This document shows positions 23,671 through 33,916 of a stretch of DNA of 64,000 bases, in pieces. Source of the DNA: Eulemur rufifrons (Eukaryota; Chordata; Mammalia; Primates; Lemuridae); contig NC_091002.1 in the NCBI RefSeq assembly GCF_041146395.1, positions 2,474,501 through 2,538,500 on the forward strand, written 5' to 3'. How positions within the stretch are numbered: position 1 is the stretch's first letter; each line of letters opens with the position of its first letter. The notes under the pieces are model-generated. The model had not been told where the DNA came from. It saw only the letters and a list, made by a program, of their open reading frames with translations, and did no database searches. A program made the position numbers and the translations under genes.

Positions 23671-24604
23671 CTTTAGCTCCCAGATAAAAGCATTAGCCAT
23701 GTGGAGAAGAGATCTATCTTAGTAAGAGTCTGGTGGAGTATTCTGAAAATGTTGCTTGTTCGCAAGGAGATTTTTCTAAAGGCCCAGCGTACTTGTTAGC
23801 TTTCTGCTATAAGCAATGGGGAACCCAGCTCCAGCTGCCTTCCAGGAGAACACTGTTGTCCCTCTTAACAACGAGTCCAGGGGAGGGAAATTCCTGGCAC
23901 AGAATGGTCTGCAGGGTGACATCCACGGGGTCCCACGTTTGTCCACCCTGCCGCAGTGGCATCCGTGGTGTGCTGGCATTGTCTGCAGGCTGACAGCCCA
24001 TGTGGTTACTAGGTGGCTGCCACAGTCGTGCACAGGCACAAGAGCATTCTGGGCAGGCAGGAGGGCGCGGCCTTCCCACGGCTCTCTCAAAGAAGACGAG
24101 CTTTTGCCAGAAGGCCCCAGGTTCTCCCTCATGACGTGTTGGTCAGAGCTGGGTCACGCGCCTGTCCAGCACCAGCTGCTGGCCTGGGACTGGGACTGCT
24201 GTGGTTGGTTTAGGCCACCAGCAATCCACTCTCTGAAGCAGGCGGCGAGCTTGCCGTGTCTGTGGGATGTGGGAGTCAGAGATGCACTTGGCCAAAATTG
24301 AACTTCTGTTGGGAAGGGGGAGGGGAAACTGATTTTGGCCAAGCACGCAGCTGTTAACAAAGGGACACTGGGACTTCACTGGATTTGGGAGAAAACGTTA
24401 AGGTTCCGTAAACAATGGTCCCCACACAGACTCTCCTGGCTCTTACTGACCAAAGAAGAAACAGAAGACAGCAGAGACGGGAACTCCGTGTTTTCTCACT
24501 ACGCGCCTTAAAATCCCACTCCGAGAAAACAATTAGCCCATAGTCATTTGTGCTGTGTGGTGACTGTCATTTGTAGGGTGACGTGAGCAGAGCTTAGGTA
24601 AAGG

Positions 24605-24770
24605 GGAACTGGCATTTACTAAGAGCCAACCCCGTGCCAGGCCCTGGGCCAAGTCCTCCTCTTGGTTTGTCTCATTTGGGCCTCAGATTTCTGCAAGGTC
24701 AGGATCATTAATCCATTTTCACACAGGAAGGAGCTGGAGCCCACAGAGGGGAACATTCTCTCCTCCCACA
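24605..24770 (-). repeat. MIR-type SINE fragment
   Basis: 'ggcatttactaagagccaac', 'cccgtgccaggccctgggcc' and 'ccattttcacacaggaagg' in antisense order. Confidence 0.7.
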
Positions 24771-24859
24771 GGGTGGCTTTCTAGACGTGATGAGTTGCAA
24801 AAGTGCCCTCACTGGGTCTCTAATTCTGAAAACTAATCACCTGGAGAGGGAGACTGCCT

Positions 24860-25080
24860 GCTCCGCGTGCCCGGCGTCTCGCACCGGGACGCACTCACCA
24901 GCCCACCTGGGCCGAGGGCACAGCCCGTCCACCAGCGGGGAGCAGCCAGGGGGACGGACCGCGGCAAAGCGCGGCAGTTATCCCGGAACCGGAACCGTGC
25001 GGGCTGGCCTGGAGACTCACGTCCAGCAAACGGAGTACGGAAAAGGAAAGCAAGGAGCGTTGCGGGGGAGACCCAGCAGA
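24860..25080. other. Small CpG-rich patch
   Basis: A cluster of CG dinucleotides ('ctccgcgtgcccggcgtctc', 'ggacggaccgcggcaaagcg', 'cccggaaccggaaccgtgcg') in a region otherwise poor in CpG. It is too short for a conventional CpG island and I see no TATA, initiator or exon next to it. Confidence 0.4.
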
Positions 25081-25978
25081 CACTGCCCACACCGAGTGAT
25101 CAAAGGTAACACCGCCAGTGTACCCGCCCACACGATGTGACGGGAAGGCCACTTGGGCATGCTCATGTGCTTCCAAAACATCCGTAACCTCGGTCGAACC
25201 ACGAGAAAACATCGGAGAAACCTCACCTGAGGAACATTCTGCAAAACACCTGGCCATCACTCGGCAAAAGTATCAAGATCATGAAAGATAAGGGAAAAAA
25301 CAAGAAATTGCACAGATTACAAGAGACCAAGGAGATCTGACAAGTAAACGAGAGCCAAGCAACAGAGAAAGGGTATTAGTGGGAAAATGAGTGAAATCCA
25401 AGACTGACGTTGGAAAGTTACACCTGACAAAGACAAGCCTCCTAACTGTAGGTGTTGGTGGGGCTTACATGAGGGACAAGGGCTGCCACCGTGTCTGTCT
25501 GTCCCAGTCGGTGCAGACTGACATCAAGCCTAGTGGGGGACAGAACCCCTCCCCGGATGCAAATCCCACTGTCCCCTTTATGAGGGAGGCTGAGAGACCA
25601 AACGCAGTCCCACACGTGGCAGAAACCCACACAGCCACCTGCGTTCGTGAGTTGGTCCCTTAGTCCCTTGCTGATCCCCTGGAAGGACAAGCCAGCATCA
25701 GCAAGGCTTGTTTGTGCAGAATTCCTTTGGCCTCAACCTTCTCATCTTTGATGATAAGAATCTTGCTTTTTCTCCAGTGTGGGATGGCATCTTTCACACG
25801 GGAATTTCAACTTCTTTTTAAGAAACAGCACGAAGTTCAGAGTGATACTCTCGTACCTTCTGTTTTTCAAGTGCTTTGAACTTAAGTAGTCAATATGCCA
25901 GAATAGCATATTTTAGCCACTTCACAGGACTGTTGATTTTTTTTCACTTCATGCTTTGCTGTTATCATCATAAAAGCT

Positions 25979-26198
25979 CTCGCTCCTGGGCTCCAGCAGT
26001 CCTCCTGCCTCAGCCTCCAGAGTAGCTGGGACCACAGGTGTGTGCCACCACACCCAGCTAATTTAATTTTTTTTTTCTGTAGAGATGAGGTCTCGCTCTG
26101 TTGTTCAGACTGGTCTCAAACTCTTGGCCTCAAGCAATCCTCCCATCTCAGCCTCCCAAAAGCATGGGGATTACAGGCATGAGCCACCATGCCCGGCC
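25979..26198 (-). mobile_element. Alu SINE, 3'-truncated
   Basis: Antisense Alu from 'cctcagcctccagagtagct' through the linker and left monomer to 'gagccaccatgcccggcc'. The right monomer's 3' end and the tail are missing. ATAAAAGCT occurs on both sides (25970-25978 and 26206-26214), but without a tail this may be chance. Confidence 0.8.
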
Positions 26199-28369
26199 TA
26201 TAATTATAAAAGCTAATTGTGCCAGAGATCAGGGGACACTAGCCTGCTACCCTCCGCGCCACCTCCACACACAGGGACTGCACACCCTGGAAGTGAGGCA
26301 GAGCTGGACGGCTTCGTGGCCAGCTGGGGCTTTGAGCCCAAATCCCAGTGTGAGTCTCTGATGCTCACTCACCTAGAATGCACAATGAAGGTCACTTTCT
26401 ACCCAGATCACAGAACTTACACGAACAGAATCAGCGCAAGCCTATACTTCTCACTGCTCTCTCACTCAAATGTTGGATTAATGAAAAACATAGCAGACCC
26501 CGTTGGTGCCAGCCCAGACCTGCTCTGGACCCTTCTACCAGCTCTGAGCAGCCCAGCCCCTGAGTGCCTGGCTGCTAAGGGCTCGCCCCTGCACTGGGGC
26601 CTTCCCTGGAGCACTGGAAGAGCCTAAGAACTCACCCCCGCCCCTCCCACCCTCCAGCTCACAGCCAGTACCTGACCAGTGCGGGAACACAAAAGCCCAG
26701 CACCTCTGCCTCGGGCAGCACAAACTCTGAGATGCCATCTCTGCTTCAGCACACCCCTCAGGACCAGGACGCAGCTGGGATGTCACCTGAGATCGCACAC
26801 CCACCGGGCCTCTTCCCTTGCCTGGGCTTTGCCCCACCCCCTCACCGGTGCCTCTCGGAGCACTTCCTCGGTAACTCACGGGCACTGATGCTCAGCGCAG
26901 GCCAGTCTGCCCTGCAGAGGGAAGTAGTAACTGTGAATACAGCGTTGAAACAAACAATGCAGTCCTTGCCTTGGTGAAGCTAATGAGGAGGAAGAGCTAT
27001 CGATCCACTGATTGAATTCCTGCCATGTGCCAGGCACTGAAGGAGGGGTGAGTACCTGCATTCATGGACAAATTCTGTCGGCCAAAGTAGGGGCGTTTCT
27101 GCAACAATCCTCTATAGATGCTCATGCCCTGTGGCCCATTCCCAGTGCCCCGTTTCTCAAAGGCACCGTATTGCCTTCAGACCCAGAGCCTAAAGAAAGA
27201 GTGTCCTTACTTAGTGGCAGGTGGACAGCCAGCCCCAGGCTGTGCCTTTGTGCCAGTTCTCTTGGGAATAAATGTGTGCTCCTAGGTGGCAAAGGTCCAG
27301 TTCTGTCTGTCTTCCCCTTAGAAGGTAGTCTCTTGAGACTCTGCCTTGAAGATATTTGTGAAGGGTGTGTGTGTGTGTGTGTATTTTCTTTTTGATCTTC
27401 CCTGGGAAAAAGAACTGAGCATCTGTGAAAAGCTGTGGATGACGAGCTTGGGAGACAAAAGGGTGTCTTTTCCCACCCTTCCGAGCTTTTCTGATGGTGA
27501 AAGATGAAGAGCACCAGAGAGGAGGGAGGGTGGGCGGAACAGGCGCTCATCCTCCAGCAGTTCCTGAGTTGGCTTGACAGGACGCCGTCCTGCCCAGGTG
27601 ACCCCACGGGAACGTGCCAGTGCCCCGTGGCACTGCCTCGCTTTGTTCTCACAGCAAATCTAGGAGTCGCGTTATTTTTCCCATTTAGAGATTAAAGATT
27701 GAAATGCAGGAGGCTGAAGAACTTGCCTGAGGCTGCTCAGGTAATAAGGAACCAGGATTGGGACCCAGACCTGTCCACCTTGACAGCTGAGTTCTTCTTG
27801 CTGAGTCACAGACACCTCATGGATAATTTCTGAAAGGACGGCATTGTTAGTAAGCCAGCTAGCATTTCTAAAAAGGGAAAAAATCACTGCACACAATGCC
27901 CCTGTTTGCTTAACCACCTGTGGCTCAACCTACTGTCTTTAAGAGTTTGTTTTACTGCACTTGAAAAGTACTGAGCAGAGAGAAAGGGAGGGTAAGCCTC
28001 CGCCACATTCGCAGACCACATTCCGAGAAGTCTGATAAAGCCAGCCTGGCAGGAAAAAAGAAAAAATCCCGCTTCCCGTTACCATTCTGCAGCAATACAA
28101 GCCCAAGCCCCTCATCCTCGGGGCCAGCACGTCTTCCTTCTTTCGTGCCAAGCCCTTTCCTCTCTTGGAGAGCAAAATAAACTTCACGCTTCAAACCTAT
28201 CCTAATCTTCAAGTCGAGAATCCTTTCTGGTATGAGCTCCCTCCCTAACAATTTCATCCACCGTCTCCGCATGCCACTATTTTAGACAGATCCTGTGAGG
28301 GTTAAATGAGATAACAGATGGTCACTGCTACACCTGAGTGTGAAGCACTGTGCAAATGCCACCGTATGT
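26199..28369. other. Unique DNA with MIR and short GT tract
   Basis: Holds an antisense MIR at 27640-27780 ('cccatttagagattaaagat', 'gaacttgcctgaggctgctc', 'aaccaggattgggacccag'), a (GT)n tract at 27367-27384 and a MIR tail near 28285-28365 ('gtgagggttaaatgagataa'). Open frames here have no domain signature. Confidence 0.5.
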
Positions 28370-28640
28370 TGTCATTGCTGTCATGGTGTTGCACCTGCTT
28401 TTGTTACTGCTGCATTGCTGCCGCCGCTCTGGCTGTTGCTGTTGACGACAGTGTTGCTGCTGGTGGTGCTGGGATAGTGCTGCTCATACTGTTATTGTTG
28501 ATGCTGTTCCTGCTGCTGTTGTTGATGTTGCTGTTGTTGCCATTTGTGTGGACACTGCTGAGATGTTGTCATTGCCATCATTGTCGTTGCTACTGTGAAT
28601 GCTGTCGTGCTGCTGCTGTTGATGTGGCTGCTGTGGAGGG
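28370..28640. repeat. Interrupted CTG/TTG triplet-rich tract
   Basis: Long mixture of GCTGCTGTTGTTGATGTTGC-type triplets. It makes an open plus frame (28318-28713) rich in Leu, Cys and Ala that imitates a membrane protein. I read this as low-complexity DNA. Confidence 0.75.
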
Positions 28641-28899
28641 AGATGCCAGAGCCATCTGCAGCTGCCCTCTGCCTCCTCCCTGGGGGGTCCGCTCCCCTCG
28701 CCCCTCCCCCTAGAGACCTGCGCCTGTGACCGGCAGAGTCTGCCTGGATCAGCGCTAAGCTAGTGAAGCCCACGTGGCCATGCACCCCAGGCACAGGGAC
28801 CAGCTCGGCCCTCACGGCTGGTGTTCTCGTCTCCATCTGTCTCACTGCTATGTCTGATCCAGCTCAAAACTGGAAGATGAAGAAAGAAGTACTGATTTT

Positions 28900-29175
28900 T
28901 CCTTCCAAGACACCAAGAAATTCTTCATGATATAATGCAATTCACGTTTCACCTTCCTAGAGAAGCCTTCCCTTATTTCTATAGCCCACAGTGATCTCAG
29001 CCACCTGTGAATTGCTGTAGCTCACTATTGATTCACATGCCAATATGCTGTGAAAGATGGAACCTGGCTAGCCTGTGAGCTCCTTCAGGCTGAAAAATAT
29101 CTTAGACACCATCTTCACTTAACCCTGTGCTAGAAACGTAGTGTGTGCTCAATAAATGCTTGTAAAATGAAATAA
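28900..29175 (+). repeat. L2 LINE 3' end
   Basis: 'agagaagccttcccttattt', 'gcctgtgagctccttcaggc' and 'gtgtgctcaataaatgcttg' match the L2 3' end in order. Confidence 0.8.
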
Positions 29176-29689
29176 GTTGGGAACTTAAAACTTAGTGATG
29201 TCCTCAGCTGGCTGAGTTTTTATGCAACCCTACCTCTTTGAATAAAAAAATACTGTTTTAATGATATAGAATTTTTAAAAAATATGCCCCAGAACTTATA
29301 TATGATGCATGGATGCTCTTGATGGTATAAAAATGGGAAGAACTTATTAACCCTTCACAAAAATGGCCCTAAACCATTTTATTTAAAGTTATGTCACTTT
29401 TAAGGCCCATCGTTGGTAGCAACTTCTTACCATTTCATGCAATTGAATAAAAGTGTAAGTCCTGACCACGTGGAGGCACTGGCCAGACAGCAGGCTTCCA
29501 ACACCAAACAGGAGGGGTTTAAACCCTGAGCGGTTTCCAGGTGGGCATTCACTGACGCTGCATTTCACAAAGGACATTGTGCCAGTGCCTCGAGGGGCCC
29601 CCAGAGCCAGGGAGGATTCCCGCATCTCCCCGGAGTCAGTGGCGAGGCCGTGCAGGGTGCTCGCCCCTCAGCTCTCCGGGGTGTTCATT
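29176..29689. other. Unique AT-rich DNA
   Basis: No repeat or exon recognised. Confidence 0.5.
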
Positions 29690-29970
29690 TTTGCTTATTT
29701 ATTCATTTAATTATTGTCTATATTTAAGATGTACAGCACGAGGTTTTGATACACATAGTGAAATGATTACTACAGCCAAGCAAAGTAACATATCCGTCTC
29801 GTCACAGTTATCTTTCGTGTGTGAGAAGAACACCTAAAACCGACGGTCTTAGCAAATTTGCAGCATACAATACAGTACGTTTAACTGCAGTCCTGCTGCA
29901 CGTTGGATCTCCAGACTTACTCACCCCACATCACTGCAAGTCTGCACCCTTTGGCCTACGATTTTGGGGT
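29690..29970 (-). mobile_element. Old L1 3' UTR fragment (L1MA/PB type)
   Basis: Antisense landmarks of the L1M 3' UTR: 'tgtacagcacgaggttttga', 'tacacatagtgaaatgatta', 'tcgtcacagttatctttcg' and 'cagcatacaatacagtacg'. Confidence 0.7.
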
Positions 29971-31315
29971 TTGTCAATGCCTGGATGGCCCACAAATTCC
30001 AGATGATTGGGGTTCCTAGAGCATCTGACCACCTCATAAGTAAAATTCTTGTTTAAAAAAAGTATTTTAGGCTCCTCGTGGGTCTGGAAAAGGACACTCA
30101 TCTAAGAAAGTTGCTGCGCGAGGCTGTGAGAGTGTGCGATGGGAATGTCAGCCCCGTGAAGGGCGGGAACTCGCAGCGGGTGTTCCCTGCGGGGTCCCTG
30201 ATTCTAGAACGGCGCCTGGCCCTCAGTAGATGCTCCATTAACTACTGGTTGGGTGCGTGAGTGAATGAGTGAATGAATGAACATACTTTGAACACTGGGA
30301 AGCACCATGGAAAGGTGGAGTTTTTGCATCACCTTCAAAGTTTAAGCATTGTCCAGCACAACCTGCCTCATAGCAATGGGACAATTGCTAAAGGGTTAAT
30401 ATCACTTCTGGGGATTTTCTCCCAGAGTATTGTCACTCAGTGCTAACAAATTTCCTGTGATCTACGTGTGATCTTGTTGGGAGGGGGGTGGTGGATATTA
30501 ACCTCCTGCTAATTTCATCAAATTAACATGTTTGGGCTTCTTGTTCAGTAACTTCGAACACCTCGGCGGTGTCTGCACAGGGTTATTTCAGATGCAGTTG
30601 CACCAAGTGGAGTCTGCCTGGCTTTGACATCCTCACGGGCTGAAGAGCTTGATACCCTGGTTTTCCTCCTGCATCTCGCAGTTATCTGTTGCTTAGCACA
30701 GCATCTGGCACAAGGACACCGCCGGCTTCCCATCCGAATGAGCAACGGAAATGGTTGGCGGCGGGAACACACCCGTTTTATTTTCTCTCATGTCTGTGCC
30801 CTAGGAAAACAAGCAGGATTGTTTCTTATTTATCATCTCCCTCTTCTTTTTGTCAGCTGCGCAGCTCCTTGTTCCAAATGTGTCTCCTTGCTGACAAGCC
30901 GTAAGTAACAGGCAGCAGTCAGAGGCGCCGTCAGCACCAGTTTAAAGATCCTCGGGTTAGATGCCCACAGAAGGCCCGGGGATCGCTTTGGTGGCCACAG
31001 CGTCCATGTCCCCCTGCTGGCCCCTCCCATGCAGACCCCGTTTCCCTCGAGCACAGACGTCTTGGCTCCCCGTGCGGCCCCGCACGCTGGACCAGAACCT
31101 TGGCCCGCAGCCCCCGCTGGAAGCAGCCTCCGCTGTAATTCTGACCAGAAACTGCGCTTCCCAGTGTGCTTGCCCCACCCCGTCCTCTCCTCCAAAGCAG
31201 AGCATCTCTAGAGTGTGTCTGATCAGGAAGCCCGAGTCACCAGCCTGTCCTGCATCCCAAGGGAGGCTGAGGAAGTGAGTCACTGGCTTCTCCTTTAGGG
31301 AGGCAGGTATGAGCT
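29971..31315. other. Unique DNA with an L2 fragment
   Basis: L2-like piece at 30130-30275 ('gtcagccccgtgaagggcgg', 'ggccctcagtagatgctcc', 'gagtgaatgagtgaatgaat'). The 205-codon minus frame at 30957-31574 crosses into the adjacent LTR and has no domains. Confidence 0.5.
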
Positions 31316-31692
31316 CGGTCAGCCTGGGCTGTGACAAATGACCGCAGGCTGGGTGGCTGAGACAACAGTTATTTCTCACAGTTCTGGAGGCCGGAAGGCT
31401 GAGATCAGGGTGCTGGCCTGGCTGGGTGAGGGTCTCTTTCCCGGCTAGGTTCTCAGACGGCCTTTCCTTGTTGTGCGCTCGCTGAGAGAGAGAGAGAGAG
31501 AGAGAGCACACGAGAGAGTGGGGAGAGATCACGTGTCTCCTGTAAGGGGTCTCATCCCACCATGGGGGCCCCACTCTTGGGACCTCATCTAAACCTAATT
31601 ACCTCCCAAAGGCCCCACCTCCAAATGCCATTCCATTAGGGGCTAGGGCTTTAACCCAGGTATTTGGGGACGCACACATTCAGTCCACAGCA
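31316..31692 (-). mobile_element. MLT1-type LTR with internal (AG)n
   Basis: Antisense MLT1: 'tcacagttctggaggccgg', 'gagatcagggtgctggcctg', 'ctcatctaaacctaattacc', 'ccacctccaaatgccattcc' and the terminal 'cattcagtccacagca'. A (GA)n run at 31483-31506 falls where MLT1 LTRs carry a CT-rich segment. Confidence 0.8.
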
Positions 31693-33029
31693 GGTATCAC
31701 AAGGAGAGAAAGTTTTCAAATACAGGAAGGGTGTTCCAAAGACAAGGCAGCCACAGACATGCCAATATCCACTATAGCCTTTCCCTTACACACCTTTCTT
31801 CGGCAGTGTCACCACATAGTAAGTAGTTGCTCAATAAATGGTGGCACCTCTTTTCCCTGTCCACGCCTGTTTAGACTCTGCCACATCCACCTGCTGGTCT
31901 GTCTGCTTGGGTTCCTTGCTTGGAATGTCTTTCCTTGGACCCTTTCCCTACAACCAGAGCTTTGAAAGGATGAACAATTGAATTCAACATGCCAAGGTTC
32001 ACCATATTCAACGTTAGCAATCAATTTCAAACACAGATATATGCATATATTCAATGCAAATATATTTCTAAGATATTATTCTCTTAAAAAATCGGTATTG
32101 ACAGTGTACCCATCATATTAATATCAGAACCTTAGTGCCCCTTGCCCAGGGGATGCTTACAGAGTTTATCTGTATTGCTTGGTTTCTACCTAATGTACTT
32201 ACTGATGTTGTTAGTTTTTTGAGAAGCACATTTAATAATTTAGAAGCAATAAGGAAAAATATTTTTGCATAAAAATTTAAAAACACTTTTGTGACCAAAA
32301 AACATAAAAATTAAAGTGACAAACAATACACTGGGGAAATATGTGGAATTTGAATCACAATACATAATACAAAATTATCCCTAATATATAAATGTGCATA
32401 GAGTTTCCCAAAAGCAAAGGAGTAAGAAAAACCCTGGAGAAAAATGAGCTAAGAAAGGAATAGACAATTCACAGAAAAGAAAAAGATTCTTAATTGAATG
32501 AAAAGATGCACAACCTTGTCATCTGAGAAAGGTAAATTAAAACTATTCTAAAACTTTCGACTAAGATGTATTAACAAGAACCAGATTTATCCTCCCCTTT
32601 GGAAGTTTTATTTAAGTGGACAAAAGATGCAAAACAATTAGTTTTCCAAAGACATTGGACATTAGGCAACAAAGGACAGTGAGCCTGGAAGATGGGGTGA
32701 GCCTACAATTGCCCCACTTTCTGCCTTGAGAGACCTTCCGGGCACTGCGGCAAGAAAGGGAACCCAGGAAGAGCCCAGGGGACTTGGGGGTGGCCAGAGA
32801 TCACGGAGCACAGACATCTGCCCCCCTCGACTTTTCCACAGACTACCGTCAGCACGTGCACGTGAGACATTACTTAAGGCCAGGGAAAGAATCACCAAAA
32901 AGGATTCCGGGGGACAATATTCGGTGCTCCTATCAAGCTGGGAATAGTGCTGTTTTCCACCAGCTGAACTTGAAAACCTTGCAATTCAGAAGTCATTTGG
33001 TAGAAGATTCATAAAGATCTTGTCTCAAT
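31693..33029. other. Mostly unique DNA, faint old L1 similarity
   Basis: 32340-32660 resembles the 3' part of L1 ORF2 ('gacaattcacagaaaagaaa', 'gaaaagatgcacaacc', 'gaaaggtaaattaaaacta') but is too decayed to place. The rest is unrecognised. Confidence 0.45.
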
Positions 33030-33482
33030 AAAAGACACCTGCACGAGAATGTTCATTGCAGCACAATTCACAACTGCAAAGATGTGGACTCACCCCAAGT
33101 GCCCATCAGTTCAATGAGTGGATTAACAAAATGCGGTATACCATGGAGGACTACTCAGCCATAAAAAAGATGAGTTAACACCTTTAGCAACAATCCGGAT
33201 GGACCTGGAGACCATTCTCCTAAGTGAAGTATCACAAGAATGCAAAACCAAACAAGTACTTGCTATTAAACTGGAATTAGCCAATGAGCACATACGTGCA
33301 TAGAGGGAGGTAAAACGCAGTGGAAATGAACCGGGTTGCGGGGGGAGGGGCAAAAACCTACCTACTGGGTACAATGAACACTGTTTGGGTGACAGGCTCA
33401 TGTATAGCCAGGACTTAAGCATTACAAAAGCCATCCGTGTAACCAAAAACATTTCTACCCCCTCAATATTTTGAAATAAAAG
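33030..33482 (+). mobile_element. 5'-truncated L1 3' end
   Basis: Ends of ORF2 and the 3' UTR: 'gcagcacaattcacaactgc', 'catcagttcaatgagtgg', 'ctactcagccataaaaaaga', then 'gcggggggaggggcaaaaac', 'ctactgggtacaatgaac' and an A-rich end. The frame of the ORF2 tail is broken. Confidence 0.8.
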
Positions 33483-33770
33483 AAATAGTGGAGGATAATT
33501 AGCTATAGACTAAACACTGCTCTGGTCCCATCTAATAAATTTTAAGAAACAGACTCAAATGGATCAAAGTATTTCCAAGTTCTTAACTTCATACTAGAAC
33601 AAAGCTGAAGAATAGTTGGTTATAGGAATACAAAAATACCCAGCACCTGATGAGCTAAAATGACCTTCAGTCAAGGAACATCAGGTAAGCAAAGAAGTAG
33701 GAAATATGATGCAAAATGAAGAAGAAAAGAAATCAGCTGAACTCAACCCAGAACTGAAACTATCAAAATT
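33483..33770. other. Unclassified AT-rich DNA between L1 pieces
   Basis: Possibly old L1, but no landmark I could place. Confidence 0.4.
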
Positions 33771-33905
33771 GCTCCTGCTACTTGGTAGGCTGAGGCAGGA
33801 GGACTGTTTGAGGCCAGGAGTTCTAGGTTGCATAGTACTGTGATCATGCCTGTGAATAGCCACTTCACTCTAGCCTGGGCAACACAGCAAGACCCTGTCT
33901 CTAGA
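33771..33905 (+). mobile_element. Free Alu monomer (FLAM/FRAM, 7SL-derived)
   Basis: A single monomer: 'ctacttggtaggctgaggca', 'tgtttgaggccaggagttc', 'cactctagcctgggcaacac' and 'agcaagaccctgtctct', then an A-rich tail. It splits old L1 sequence. Confidence 0.75.
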
Positions 33906-33916
33906 AATAAAAATGA

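Larger units (their letters stand above)
22466..25978. other. Unique DNA with MIRs, a CA tract and a CpG-rich patch
   Basis: Contains the MIRs at 23330-23460 and 24605-24770, the CA tract at 23627-23670 and the CpG cluster at 24860-25080. The part from about 25215 to 25350 ('gaggaacattctgcaaaaca', 'tatcaagatcatgaaagata') looks like the 3' part of an old LINE-type repeat that I cannot name with confidence. No exon supported. Confidence 0.5.

Noticed and set aside
25970..26214. ATAAAAGCT repeats as the target duplication of the Alu at 25979
   Set aside because: The Alu lacks its 3' end and tail, which a true target-primed insertion should retain next to the duplication; kept only as a note.
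28318..28713. 131-codon Leu/Cys/Ala-rich open frame that looks like a membrane protein
   Set aside because: It coincides with the CTG/TTG triplet tract; phased triplets open the frame and create hydrophobic runs without any family similarity.
30957..31574. 205-codon minus-strand frame
   Set aside because: Nearly half of it runs through the MLT1 LTR and its AG repeat.
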